In this document: in pieces, positions 1 through 8,008 of the stretch | Layout: every line of letters starts with the position of its first letter | Numbering within the stretch: the stretch's first letter is position 1 | Source: Acidimicrobiaceae bacterium | GTDB taxonomy: Bacteria; Actinomycetota; Acidimicrobiia; Acidimicrobiales; UBA8592 | Direction of reading: 5' to 3' | DNA length: 38,325 bases | Assembly (NCBI GenBank): GCA_002720485.1 | Contig: PBIQ01000020.1 | Span: 1 to 38,325, forward strand | Made by a program: the position numbers and the translations under genes | Notes under the pieces: generated by a model | Databases searched by the model: none | The model's input: the letters and a program-made list of their open reading frames with translations, nothing else | What the model was told of the DNA's origin: nothing

Positions 1-730
1 AGTATTCCCCCTGACTAATAGGAGCATTATTCTGGCCCCACGAGCACATGGAAGAAGCAATCTTATCGAGAATGGGTGCTGGCTCTGAGGATTCCATATC
101 GTGCACATTATGCGGGGCTTCCCCACAATGAACCGTAACCGCGGATTCAGCGTCGACTCCAGTGGTAGATGCGTAGCTTCCCCATGGCGAGTCCTGTAAA
201 TTCTCGGCGACACAATAGCTGTATTTTGCGGGACCGCCTTGCGTAGAGGCATCTCCATTGCCCGGGGTGGCTCCTGCAATATGGAGAAGAATCAATCTCA
301 ACGCCCTACCGGTCACAGCGTTCGAAATATTTCCGGGGCCAAAAGCGCCAAGCCCTCCGTTGTACTCTGCTTCAACAGCGTATTTCCCGTGAACGATCAA
401 AAGGGGAGCGACACAATGCGTCGTCGCATTCACACCGCGGAGATTGATTTCGGGGGCACTCAGAGCCCGAACCGCTGAGATCAGAACAGGAAGATGCTTC
501 GGGGAGCAGCCAGCTAATACCGCGTTTACCGCTATGGCCCTACGAGTCGCCTCGCCTGAACGGGGCGCAAGCGTAGCTATCACCTCATCAGGGTCCACGT
601 CCCCGAGGAAAGCGAGCATTTCGTCGACTCTATCCGCAGTGGGGGCAACCAGCGGCAACCCATCGCCCCACCCACGAGCAGCGTATAGTGCAGACACCTC
701 GTAGGGGTCATCACTACCGATTTCTACCAT
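1..730 (-). CDS. Conserved protein with RGW-x-DGLP block, cut by left edge
   Basis: An uninterrupted minus-strand frame of 243 codons runs from ATG at 730 to the window edge; the C-terminus is outside. The start is preceded by a purine-rich GTGGA. Visible blocks are RGWGDGLP at residues 19-26, PTADRVDEML at 30-39, VNAVLAGCSP at 68-77 with Cys75, a glycine-rich GGLGAFGPGN block, and an AGEAPHNV-like block near the end of the visible part (seen here as CGEAPHNV). I recognise this as a conserved family common in actinobacteria and environmental bacteria, without an established reaction. From memory, some relatives are encoded beside or fused to UGSC-type (seleno)proteins; this is recall, not something visible here. 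It is divergent from the TetR gene, with a shared operator between them, so TetR probably controls it. Cytoplasmic, no signal peptide seen. Confidence 0.75.
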   Translation of the reverse strand, partial: MVEIGSDDPYEVSALYAARGWGDGLPLVAPTADRVDEMLAFLGDVDPDEVIATLAPRSGEATRRAIAVNAVLAGCSPKHLPVLISAVRALSAPEINLRGVNATTHCVAPLLIVHGKYAVEAEYNGGLGAFGPGNISNAVTGRALRLILLHIAGATPGNGDASTQGGPAKYSYCVAENLQDSPWGSYASTTGVDAESAVTVHCGEAPHNVHDMESSEPAPILDKIASSMCSWGQNNAPISQGEY

Positions 731-740
731 TTCCACAGAG

Positions 741-776
741 TCTAATATCATTAGACTTAAGTCTGATATAATTAGA
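741..776. promoter_or_regulatory. Nested palindromic operator between divergent genes
   Basis: A 36-bp dyad is centred between 758 and 759. Its core is a perfect 12-bp palindrome, AGACTTAAGTCT, at 753-764. Each flank also forms its own inverted repeat: TCTAAT-ATC-ATTAGA at 741-755 (perfect arms) and TCTGAT-ATA-ATTAGA at 762-776 (one mismatch). A perfect -10 hexamer TATAAT at 767-772 lies inside the right half, pointing at the TetR gene. A repressor dimer bound here would block that promoter and probably the opposite one. The TetR product of 816-1397 is the natural candidate for binding. Confidence 0.8.
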
Positions 777-815
777 TACAATTTACAACCTGTATCCCAA
801 AAAAAGAAAGAAACC

Positions 816-1397
816 ATGGCGGCACCAATCGGAATCTCAAAAACACAAGTCATAGACGCAGCCGAGCAAATCCTCACAGAAAAAGGAAATGTAGCCGACA
901 TCTCCCTATCTGAAGTCGCTGACAAAACAGGAATCCGCGTCCAGTCACTCTATGCCCATGTAGACGGAATGAATGGACTACGAAGAGAAATCGCCTTACG
1001 AAGCCTTGACCAGCTTGCCCACACAGTAACAGACGCAGCCCTAGGACGATCTGGCCTCACCGCCGTAGAAGCAATACTCCAAGCACAATTCACATTCGCC
1101 ATAACCCGACCAGGGTCCTTTACAGCAACAATCCACCCGCCCGGCGACGACCAAGAACTCCGTGACGCTATAGTGGCAGTGCAGAGGCCATTAGACCTCG
1201 TACTCGAACGCCTAGGCATCACAGACCCAGAAAAAACACACTGGACCCGACTCGTCCTCTCATCAATCTATGGATACTCGCTCCTATCACGAGACCAGCA
1301 ACTTACCCTTCCCGTATCACCCGAAAGCAGCGGCCAGTACCTTGTCAGCGTTCTCGTATCCCAACTCGAAAACCTCACACAACCACGCACTCAATAG
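816..1397 (+). CDS. TetR-family transcriptional regulator
   Basis: The 193-residue protein has the TetR N-terminal helix-turn-helix at about residues 8-52 (VIDAAEQILTEKG followed by ISLSEVADKTGIRVQSLYAHV), then an all-helical ligand-binding region of the length usual for the family. It starts at ATG 816 after a purine-rich leader. It is transcribed away from the gene at 1-730, and the intergenic region holds a large nested palindrome, so autoregulation and control of the divergent gene are likely. The downstream bcp gene is 83 bp away with its own strong ribosome binding site and may be separate. The ligand cannot be predicted. Codons in this gene and the next are notably poor in T on the coding strand. 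Confidence 0.92.
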   Translation: MAAPIGISKTQVIDAAEQILTEKGNVADISLSEVADKTGIRVQSLYAHVDGMNGLRREIALRSLDQLAHTVTDAALGRSGLTAVEAILQAQFTFAITRPGSFTATIHPPGDDQELRDAIVAVQRPLDLVLERLGITDPEKTHWTRLVLSSIYGYSLLSRDQQLTLPVSPESSGQYLVSVLVSQLENLTQPRTQ

Positions 1398-1480
1398 CAA
1401 CTTTTCCGTCGAGGTTTTCGCCTGATACTCTGCAAGTAGATGCAGGACCCCAAATAAGAAACCCTCACCAAGGAGGCTCA

Positions 1481-1963
1481 ATGGCGCCCAAACCGCAACC
1501 GCTGGAAGAAGGAACAAAAGCTCCAGCCTTCAAAGCAAAAACACACACCGGCGAAGAAATAAAACTCTCCGACTTTAAAGGACAGCACCTCCTCCTATAC
1601 TTCTACCCCAAAGACAACACTCCCGGCTGCACAAAACAAGCACAAAATCTCCAAACAAACCTCAAAAAACTCGCCACACAAAACATTGCAGTAGTAGGCG
1701 TATCACCTGACGATAACGACAGCCACCAACGATTCGCACAAAAGCATCAACTCGCTTTCCCGCTCCTACCAGACCCCGACCGGAAAATTATCGAAAAATA
1801 CGGAGTATGGGGAGAGAAAAAAAACTACGGCAAGGTCTATATGGGACTCCAACGAACCTCATTCCTAATAAACGGCTCAGGCATCATCCAACATGTATTC
1901 AAACGGCCAAAAACAAATGAACATACCGAAGAAATCCTCACCTGGCTCAAAGCCAATACCTAA
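1481..1963 (+). CDS. bcp: Thiol peroxidase of the Bcp/PrxQ family
   Basis: The 160-residue protein is a peroxiredoxin that reduces hydroperoxides. The peroxidatic site is P43-K-D-N-T47-P-G-C50, matching PxxxTxxC, and a later LQRTSFLI supplies the conserved arginine. In many Bcp proteins the resolving Cys sits five residues after the peroxidatic one (CTxxxC); here the sequence is CTKQAQ, so that Cys is Gln and no other Cys is obvious. The enzyme would therefore act as a 1-Cys type or rely on an external thiol. The start is set by a strong AAGGAGG at 1471-1477. The stop TAA overlaps the next ATG by one base (TAATG), so it is translationally coupled to the acyl-CoA dehydrogenase. Confidence 0.93.
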   Translation: MAPKPQPLEEGTKAPAFKAKTHTGEEIKLSDFKGQHLLLYFYPKDNTPGCTKQAQNLQTNLKKLATQNIAVVGVSPDDNDSHQRFAQKHQLAFPLLPDPDRKIIEKYGVWGEKKNYGKVYMGLQRTSFLINGSGIIQHVFKRPKTNEHTEEILTWLKANT

Positions 1964-3075
1964 TGTTGAACTTTTCCCTCACTGACGGCCAACTCGAACT
2001 CCAAGCACGGGCCCAAAAAGTAGCCCAAGAAGGCGTTAAAGAATACGGGCGGCATAACGACAGCTGGATCAACGGATTCTCAAAAGAATTCGCCCGTATC
2101 ATGGCTGATGAAGGCTGGATCGGAATGGGATGGCCAAAAAAATACGGAGGTCAAGAACGACCACCCATTGACCGCCTCATCGTCGCAGAAGAAATGATCT
2201 CACACGGAGCCCCGATCGCAGCAATGTGGTTCGCCGACCGGCAAATGGGACCAGCACTCATCGCATATGGAACAGAAGACCAAAAAGCAGAATACCTGCC
2301 CGGCATGCTCTCAGGAGAAACCACCTGGTGCATCGGAATGAGCGAACCTGATTCCGGATCTGACTTAGCCTCACTATCCACATCAGCAATTCGACATGAA
2401 GACGAATTCATTGTAAATGGACAAAAAATATGGACCAGTTTCGGAGCCGTCGCAGACTACTGCTATTTGATCTGTAGAACCAATACGGAAGGACCACCCC
2501 ACAGAGGCATATCTGAACTTATAGTCCCCATGGGCTTACCTGGAATAGAAGTCCGGCCGATTACTGACATGACCGAAAACCGCCACTTCTGCGAAGTCTA
2601 CTTCACCGACGTTCACGTACCGATCGAAAACCTCGTCGGTGTTGAGGGGGAAGCATTTAAACAGACAATGCGTCAACTCGAACACGAACGAGGAGGAATA
2701 GACAGACTCGTATCAAACAAAGCCCTATATGACGAGGCACTCAAATACGCAAACACAGACGACCCCCTCACACGCCAAGAAATCAGCACACTCGAATCAG
2801 GATACCGCATAGGGAAACTCCTCGTATATCGCGAAGTGCTTCGCCAAGCTCCTGCCGGATTCAGCGCAGCGACAAAATGCTTCTGCACGGAACACGAATG
2901 GAGGGTAGCCCAATTCGTTAATCGCATCCTCGGCCCAGAAGCAACCCTTGATACTCACACATCACGTGGACTTGCCTACGCTCCCGCCTACACAATTATG
3001 GGAGGAACATCAAACATCATGAGGAACATACTCGGAGAAAGATGCTTAGGACTTGACAGGGAACCAAGAGGCTAG
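1963..3075 (+). CDS. Acyl-CoA dehydrogenase family protein
   Basis: The 370-residue protein carries the usual acyl-CoA dehydrogenase order: helical N-domain, beta-domain with CIGMSEPDSGSDLAS and IVNGQKIWTS (FAD and substrate contacts), and a C-terminal helical domain ending in MGGTSNIMRNILGER. It would oxidise an acyl-CoA at alpha-beta using FAD and pass electrons to ETF. In the medium-chain enzyme the catalytic Glu precedes GTS; here that position is Gly. A Glu is present at 242 (LEHERGG), near the position used as base in isovaleryl- and long-chain-type enzymes, so activity is still plausible. The substrate may be a steroid or branched acyl-CoA, but this is inference. Start overlaps the bcp stop; the flavoprotein gene follows 31 bp later. 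Confidence 0.92.
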   Translation: MLNFSLTDGQLELQARAQKVAQEGVKEYGRHNDSWINGFSKEFARIMADEGWIGMGWPKKYGGQERPPIDRLIVAEEMISHGAPIAAMWFADRQMGPALIAYGTEDQKAEYLPGMLSGETTWCIGMSEPDSGSDLASLSTSAIRHEDEFIVNGQKIWTSFGAVADYCYLICRTNTEGPPHRGISELIVPMGLPGIEVRPITDMTENRHFCEVYFTDVHVPIENLVGVEGEAFKQTMRQLEHERGGIDRLVSNKALYDEALKYANTDDPLTRQEISTLESGYRIGKLLVYREVLRQAPAGFSAATKCFCTEHEWRVAQFVNRILGPEATLDTHTSRGLAYAPAYTIMGGTSNIMRNILGERCLGLDREPRG

Positions 3076-3106
3076 AAAATAGAGATAACGGGAATGGGGG
3101 ACCGGC

Positions 3107-5074
3107 ATGTACGAAAAACTGTTTGAGCCAATAAATGTCGGGCCGATAACCATCCCAAACCGAATTGTACGCTCAGCGCACTCAACCGCCCTTCCCCTGA
3201 AAAGACTAATCGCCTACCACGAAGCAAGAGCCGTAGGTGGGGTAGGGATGAGCACACTCGAAGCCACCGGCGTACATCTATCTTCACCTGCGATGAGAAG
3301 CATCATTCCACTCCATGACGACGCCGTCATCCCTTTCTACAAAGAACTATCAGATGCTCTGCGACCTCACGGCATGAAAATACTCCAGCAAATCTACCAT
3401 CCAGGGTCTGCGCGGGCACCAGGGAAAGGCACATTCCAAATCTCAGCTAGCGCAATCCCCAACCCAATCGCCGGAGGAATACCAACAGCAATGACGATCC
3501 CCATGATCGAAGAAATGGTCGACGCCTTCGCAGCTGCAGCTCGCCGCTGTCGAGACGGAGGGCTCGACGGAGTAGATATCCATGCTTCCAGCGGCTATCT
3601 AATCGAGCAGTTCCTTTCACCGGCAAATAATATTCGAACTGATAGGTACGGGGGATCGTTGGAGAACAGGATGCGATTTCTCATGGAGATTATCGAAGCG
3701 ATACGGGCAGAAGTCGGAACCGACATATGTGTTGGAATCCGCCTACCCAACGAAGAATATATACCAGGGGGACTAACTGCAGAAGACAATGCACAAATAG
3801 CAAAGATTGTGGAACCCCATGTGGACTACATCTCACTCCACATGGGCTCCTATTGGAGATTCCACAAATTACTTTCCCCGATGGATGACCCTCTCGGCCA
3901 TGAAATGCCAGCCAACAAACCTATCACCAAGCAACTAACTAAACCAACGATCGTTGTCGGACGAATCATGACCCTCGACCATGCAGACACGATCGTCAGA
4001 GAAGGCCAAGCCGACATGGTATCAATGGTCCGAGCGTTAATAGCCGACCCAGGGCTTGTCAACAAAGCAAAACAAGGGAAAACCGACCAAATTCGACCAT
4101 GCATCGGATCAAATTTCGGCTGCGTCGGACAAATCATGTCAACTGGAAAACTCGGATGCGTTGTGAATATCGCCGCAGCACAAGAAACAGAAGTTACCTT
4201 TGAACCCGAAGGCACACCAAAAACAATCGAGAAGATACTTATCGTAGGAGGAGGCCCAGCAGGCCTAGAAGCTGCACGGACAGCAGCGATAATGGGACAC
4301 CAAGTACACCTGCACGAAGCAACCAAGGATCTCGGAGGGCAGGTAAGAATTGCGGCAACAGCCCCAAACAGGGCTGATATCGGATCAATAACAAAGTGGC
4401 TGGAATCAGAAATGGAACGCCTTGAAATCAACGTCACCCTCAATTCACTGGTTGACCCCGACATCGTGAAAGAAATAAACCCAGACAGAATCATCATCGC
4501 TACAGGATCAACACCGCGCAGAGACGGATTCCAACTAACAACCCCTATCTCTCCTCTCAAAGGATTCAACCTCGACCACGTCTACTCAAGTTGGGATATC
4601 TTCGGCTTCGGCGGAAGAGTAACTACGACAGGCCCCGCAGTTGTTTTTGATGACACCGGAACATTCGAAGCTATTTCTGTCGCCGACAAGCTCCTCGAAC
4701 AGGGGATGAAAGTAACTTTTGTCAGTAGATACGAAAGTCTCGGCGCTTCACTGCCATACCCTCCAGCAACCGTCGAAGCAGCCAAAGAAAGACTCATGTC
4801 TCAAGACTTCGATTTTATTGGCGGCCATTACCTGCAGGCCATCACCGAAGATGAAGTACTCATCGGCGTCCCATTCACAGAACGTATCCGAACACTTTCC
4901 GCCAGAACGGTGGTTCTCGTCACCTACAATCACCCAAACAGGGAGCTTGGCGACTATCTCAAGGAAGAACTTCCAGAGATGGCTGACAAAATCCACACTG
5001 TCGGTGACGCATCCGGAACAAACGGCATCATGGCGGCAATACATCAATCAGCCAACCTCGTTCGAGCACTCTAG
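3107..5074 (+). CDS. Old Yellow Enzyme-type FMN/FAD oxidoreductase (2,4-dienoyl-CoA reductase-like)
   Basis: The 655-residue protein has an N-terminal FMN TIM barrel of the OYE family (LFEPINVGPITIPNRIV at the start; RTDRYGGSLENRMRF near 177-191) and a C-terminal FAD/NAD domain starting near residue 380 (ILIVGGGPAGLEAART). The architecture matches 2,4-dienoyl-CoA reductase and trimethylamine dehydrogenase. The linker that normally binds [4Fe-4S] as C-x2-C-x3-C-x11-C reads C332-x2-S335-x3-C339-x11-C351, so one ligand is serine. The usual HxxHGY substrate motif reads H159-ASS-G-Y. The cluster may be altered, and the substrate may differ from dienoyl-CoA. It lies between an acyl-CoA dehydrogenase and a P450 on the same strand, which suggests a shared catabolic pathway. 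Confidence 0.9.
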   Translation: MYEKLFEPINVGPITIPNRIVRSAHSTALPLKRLIAYHEARAVGGVGMSTLEATGVHLSSPAMRSIIPLHDDAVIPFYKELSDALRPHGMKILQQIYHPGSARAPGKGTFQISASAIPNPIAGGIPTAMTIPMIEEMVDAFAAAARRCRDGGLDGVDIHASSGYLIEQFLSPANNIRTDRYGGSLENRMRFLMEIIEAIRAEVGTDICVGIRLPNEEYIPGGLTAEDNAQIAKIVEPHVDYISLHMGSYWRFHKLLSPMDDPLGHEMPANKPITKQLTKPTIVVGRIMTLDHADTIVREGQADMVSMVRALIADPGLVNKAKQGKTDQIRPCIGSNFGCVGQIMSTGKLGCVVNIAAAQETEVTFEPEGTPKTIEKILIVGGGPAGLEAARTAAIMGHQVHLHEATKDLGGQVRIAATAPNRADIGSITKWLESEMERLEINVTLNSLVDPDIVKEINPDRIIIATGSTPRRDGFQLTTPISPLKGFNLDHVYSSWDIFGFGGRVTTTGPAVVFDDTGTFEAISVADKLLEQGMKVTFVSRYESLGASLPYPPATVEAAKERLMSQDFDFIGGHYLQAITEDEVLIGVPFTERIRTLSARTVVLVTYNHPNRELGDYLKEELPEMADKIHTVGDASGTNGIMAAIHQSANLVRAL

Positions 5075-5083
5075 AACGAAACC

Positions 5084-6289
5084 ATGAAGAACCAACAGGT
5101 CGTCTTCAGCTTCACAGACGAGAATTTCCAAAGAGACCCCGCAGCAGTATTTGCATCGATGAGAGAAAAATGCCCAGTACATCATGCAACTGCACCAGCT
5201 CCCCATTTCTCCATCACAAGAGCTGAAGACGTAACCAAAGCGCTCCGAGATGAAAAAACCTGGTCATCAAAATACGGTCCGGGGCTAGCTTTCTCAGAAC
5301 CAGGAATCGGAGTTCTCGTATCAAGCGACCCACCTGAACACACAACCGAACGGAAAGCGATCTCAAGAATTTTCAAACCATCAGTAATAGAAAAAATGGA
5401 AGACGACATCACAGAACTAACCCATACATTGATCGATTCAATAGCTGACAGAAAATCGGGCGACATCATCCGCGACTTTGCGGCGCCCATACCACTCACT
5501 GTCATGTGCTGGATGCTTGGTACACCCACCAAAGACATAGAACTATTCCGCAGTTGGGTCCTCCCAATGGCCGAGGCCGTCGCATATTCAGGAGGGAGAG
5601 AAGCTTCAGATGAAGTCAAAAACGCGTATCAAGACTTCTTTGCCTATTTTGAAAGCCACATCGAAAACCGAAAAGAAGATATCCAATCACAAGAGGACTA
5701 CCCCGAAGATCTACTAACCAGACTTCTCACGGTCACACACGAAGGAAATCAATTACCAACGAAGAAAATTTTAGGCTTCTGCCAGTTTCTGCTTGTCGCA
5801 GGATCAGAAACAACTACCCTTATGATCGGGAACATACTTCATCGCCTAATGGAAAATCCAAACCAATTCGATCTTGTAAAGAAAGACCAATCTCTCCTGC
5901 CAAATGCAGTAGAGGAGAGCCTGCGATACGACGCTCCAGTTCACGGCCTCTTTCGTACAAACAATCAAGAAATGACTATTCATGGCGTCAAAATGCCAGA
6001 AAACTCAAAAGTATGCATGATGTTTGCATCAGCGAATAGAGACCCACAAGCATGGGATGAGCCCAATACATTCGATATAACAAGAGATTTAGCCGACCTT
6101 CGCAATCACGCATCTTTTGGAGTTGGATCTCACTACTGTTTGGGAGCTCCCTTATCGCGACTCGAAGGAACAATAGCGTTAAAAGCCATAATAGAGCGAC
6201 TGCCGAAAATACGAAGCAACGGGCCACCAACCCGCACAAAAGCAGGCGTACTTAAGGGGTTCTCATCGTTACCAGTCAGATGGGATTAA
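5084..6289 (+). CDS. Cytochrome P450
   Basis: The 401-residue soluble bacterial P450 has an I-helix motif AGSETT at 239-244, an ExxR in VEESLRYDAPVHG, and the haem loop FGVGSHYCLGAPLSRLEG with thiolate ligand Cys352. All elements of an active monooxygenase are present. It needs an external ferredoxin and reductase; a small P450-type ferredoxin is encoded at 36030-36245. It begins 9 bp after the flavoprotein gene and is likely in one operon with it. Its stop codon overlaps the stop of the convergent thrH gene by a few bases. The substrate is unknown; the nearby acyl-CoA genes suggest a lipid or terpenoid. Confidence 0.95.
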   Translation: MKNQQVVFSFTDENFQRDPAAVFASMREKCPVHHATAPAPHFSITRAEDVTKALRDEKTWSSKYGPGLAFSEPGIGVLVSSDPPEHTTERKAISRIFKPSVIEKMEDDITELTHTLIDSIADRKSGDIIRDFAAPIPLTVMCWMLGTPTKDIELFRSWVLPMAEAVAYSGGREASDEVKNAYQDFFAYFESHIENRKEDIQSQEDYPEDLLTRLLTVTHEGNQLPTKKILGFCQFLLVAGSETTTLMIGNILHRLMENPNQFDLVKKDQSLLPNAVEESLRYDAPVHGLFRTNNQEMTIHGVKMPENSKVCMMFASANRDPQAWDEPNTFDITRDLADLRNHASFGVGSHYCLGAPLSRLEGTIALKAIIERLPKIRSNGPPTRTKAGVLKGFSSLPVRWD

Positions 6290-6918
6290 TTGCTTGAATC
6301 GATAAAGTCTTGAATCGAAGTAAGCAAATCAGAAAAGTCATCATGACAGACAAGATCTGACCTCTCGGACCTAACATGCTCCGGCGCCCGAAATAAAAGC
6401 CCAGCATCAGCCTGGTCGATCATTGAAAGGTCATTGTAGGAATCACCAGCCGCAAGCACGCGATAATTCAACTCCTGAAATGAACAAACAGCGTGAAATT
6501 TCTGATTCGGAATTCGTTCGACAAAACCAGTAATCACCCCGTTCGTGCCAACAATCAACCGATGGCAAAGAATCAGCGGATTTGATAGCTGGGCCATCAA
6601 CGGATGAATAAATTCCTCAAATGTGTCAGAAAGAAGAACTACCGAAACACGAGAACGCAACTCATTCAGAAAATCAAAAGCACCATCAAGTGGCGACAGC
6701 GAAGCAATAACAGATTGGATATCCTGTAAAGAAATATTATTCGCCCTGATTAGTTCAATACGCGAATTCATCAATAGCTGGTAATCAGGTTCATCTTTTG
6801 TGGTTCGTTTTAACCCGTCAATACCAAATTCGTCAGCAACCGCAATCCAGATCTCCGGAGTAAGAACACCTTCAACGTCTAATGCTACTAGGCATTGCTG
6901 AGGGGGAACCGAAGACAT
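6286..6918 (-). CDS. thrH: HAD hydrolase, ThrH type (phosphoserine phosphatase / phosphoserine:homoserine phosphotransferase)
   Basis: The 210-residue HAD protein shows motif I as D14-V-E16-G (ThrH has DxEG in place of DxDG), the ThrH-typical EGVLTPEIWIAVADEFGI, motif II in LLSDTFEEF, and motif IV in AAGDSYNDLSM. This family dephosphorylates phosphoserine and can transfer the phosphate to homoserine, linking serine and threonine biosynthesis. Length matches the family (about 205). The start ATG at 6918 follows an AAAGGTGA ribosome binding site. It is convergent with the P450, overlapping it by 4 bp, and divergent from the DUF2797 gene. It appears functionally unrelated to its neighbours. Confidence 0.92.
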   Translation of the reverse strand: MSSVPPQQCLVALDVEGVLTPEIWIAVADEFGIDGLKRTTKDEPDYQLLMNSRIELIRANNISLQDIQSVIASLSPLDGAFDFLNELRSRVSVVLLSDTFEEFIHPLMAQLSNPLILCHRLIVGTNGVITGFVERIPNQKFHAVCSFQELNYRVLAAGDSYNDLSMIDQADAGLLFRAPEHVRSERSDLVCHDDFSDLLTSIQDFIDSSN

Positions 6919-7058
6919 AGGTAGTCACCTTTCAAAATATCAAGGACTAAGTGTAATCCGATTAAGCAATACGCACTGCAAATAACGGACGAACCTAGTC
7001 TACGTCCCTGATCGACGCTCGCATCGCCTTTCTCCACGAACACCGTCACGACAAGAGC

Positions 7059-7064
7059 TAAACT
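7059..7064 (+). promoter_or_regulatory. Putative -10 box of a leaderless transcript
   Basis: TAAACT lies 8 nt upstream of the GTG start at 7073, with no Shine-Dalgarno sequence between them. This is the spacing expected when transcription starts at the start codon, a common arrangement in actinobacteria. No convincing -35 hexamer was found. Confidence 0.4.
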
Positions 7065-7072
7065 ACGGAATT

Positions 7073-7993
7073 GTGGCAAACGGCTCTATATCTACCAAAG
7101 TTCTGATCTCATTGCACTGGCAGGACTCAGCCCCTGTATTCCGCACTCGAATTGATAACCAGCAGGGAATCGTCACCGAATCAGCGCTCAACTACCCGTT
7201 GCTCTACAGAGTGACGAGCGAATCAAAGAAATTCTGTCTTGGTCACACAGCAATGACCAAAACTGGTTCCTCATACGAAATATGCCTCGAAAAACCTCAG
7301 CAAGGGAGAAGATGCTCCAAATGCTTTAGCGCCGATGCCCGCTATGCTACCAACCTGCACCAATCACATAAGAAAAAAGTCGATGAAGTTCCGCAAGAAT
7401 TCCGCAGCCACATGGATCAGCCCAATTTGCTGTACCTCGCTTGCTTCGCCGATGGATCCCTAAAGGTCGGGACAACAACCCTCAAACGAAAAGAGCGGCG
7501 CCTACGAGAACAAGGAGCCCTATGGGCGTCCATCGTCGCTAGAACACCTAACGGATACGCCGTTCGAATTTTAGAAGACCTTGTAACCGAGCAGCTCTCA
7601 ATTCGCCAGGCAGTTTCAACAAAGAAAAAAGTAGCGGGATTGGCCAATCCACTCAACGAAAATGATGCGAGAGAAAAACTAGGAAAAGTCCTACAACAAG
7701 TTGAAACACTCCTGCTGGATACACAAGATCTCGAATATGAGATTCTCGGAACCGACTGGGAAAACGAGACGCTCAAAAACAGTATCTGGAAAAACGTGCA
7801 CCAATACCCTCGGGACCTGACAGAAGGCGCTCATTCACTGAAGATCGTTGATGTTATAGGAAGAGTAGGCGCTTTATCACCCGCAAATTCAAAAGATGTA
7901 TTCGTCGCAGACCTAGACCCACTTTTCGGGGTTGAAATAGAAATTGGAGAATTCCCCACCGAAGATTTACTCGTCCAAGATGCACTATTCTAA
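7073..7993 (+). CDS. DUF2797 family protein
   Basis: The 306-residue protein resembles DUF2797 proteins of actinobacteria: an N-terminal part with FCLGHTA and a CSKC pair (possible metal site), then the family core YLACFADGSLKVGTTTLKRK followed by RLREQGA, which recalls a GIY-YIG-like fold. The biochemical function is not established. GTG at 7073 is the chosen start because no upstream ATG is in frame and a TANNNT hexamer sits 8 nt before it. The C-terminal 60 residues are acidic and less typical. It stands alone on the plus strand between thrH and the helicase module. Confidence 0.82.
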   Translation: MANGSISTKVLISLHWQDSAPVFRTRIDNQQGIVTESALNYPLLYRVTSESKKFCLGHTAMTKTGSSYEICLEKPQQGRRCSKCFSADARYATNLHQSHKKKVDEVPQEFRSHMDQPNLLYLACFADGSLKVGTTTLKRKERRLREQGALWASIVARTPNGYAVRILEDLVTEQLSIRQAVSTKKKVAGLANPLNENDAREKLGKVLQQVETLLLDTQDLEYEILGTDWENETLKNSIWKNVHQYPRDLTEGAHSLKIVDVIGRVGALSPANSKDVFVADLDPLFGVEIEIGEFPTEDLLVQDALF

Positions 7994-8008
7994 TTCAAAC
8001 AGAGCGAA

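Noticed and set aside
239-704. Two plus-strand open frames (239-478 and 444-704).
   Set aside because: They lie opposite the continuous minus-strand gene at 1-730, whose translation shows conserved blocks; they have no recognisable content.
1430-1445. Small hairpin CTGCA-AGTAGA-TGCAG between tetR and bcp as terminator.
   Set aside because: No T-run follows the stem, which is only five base pairs.
3850-4569. Long antisense frame (239 codons) inside the flavoprotein gene.
   Set aside because: It lies opposite a clear coding gene and has no recognisable motif; the same applies to the antisense frame 37014-37679.
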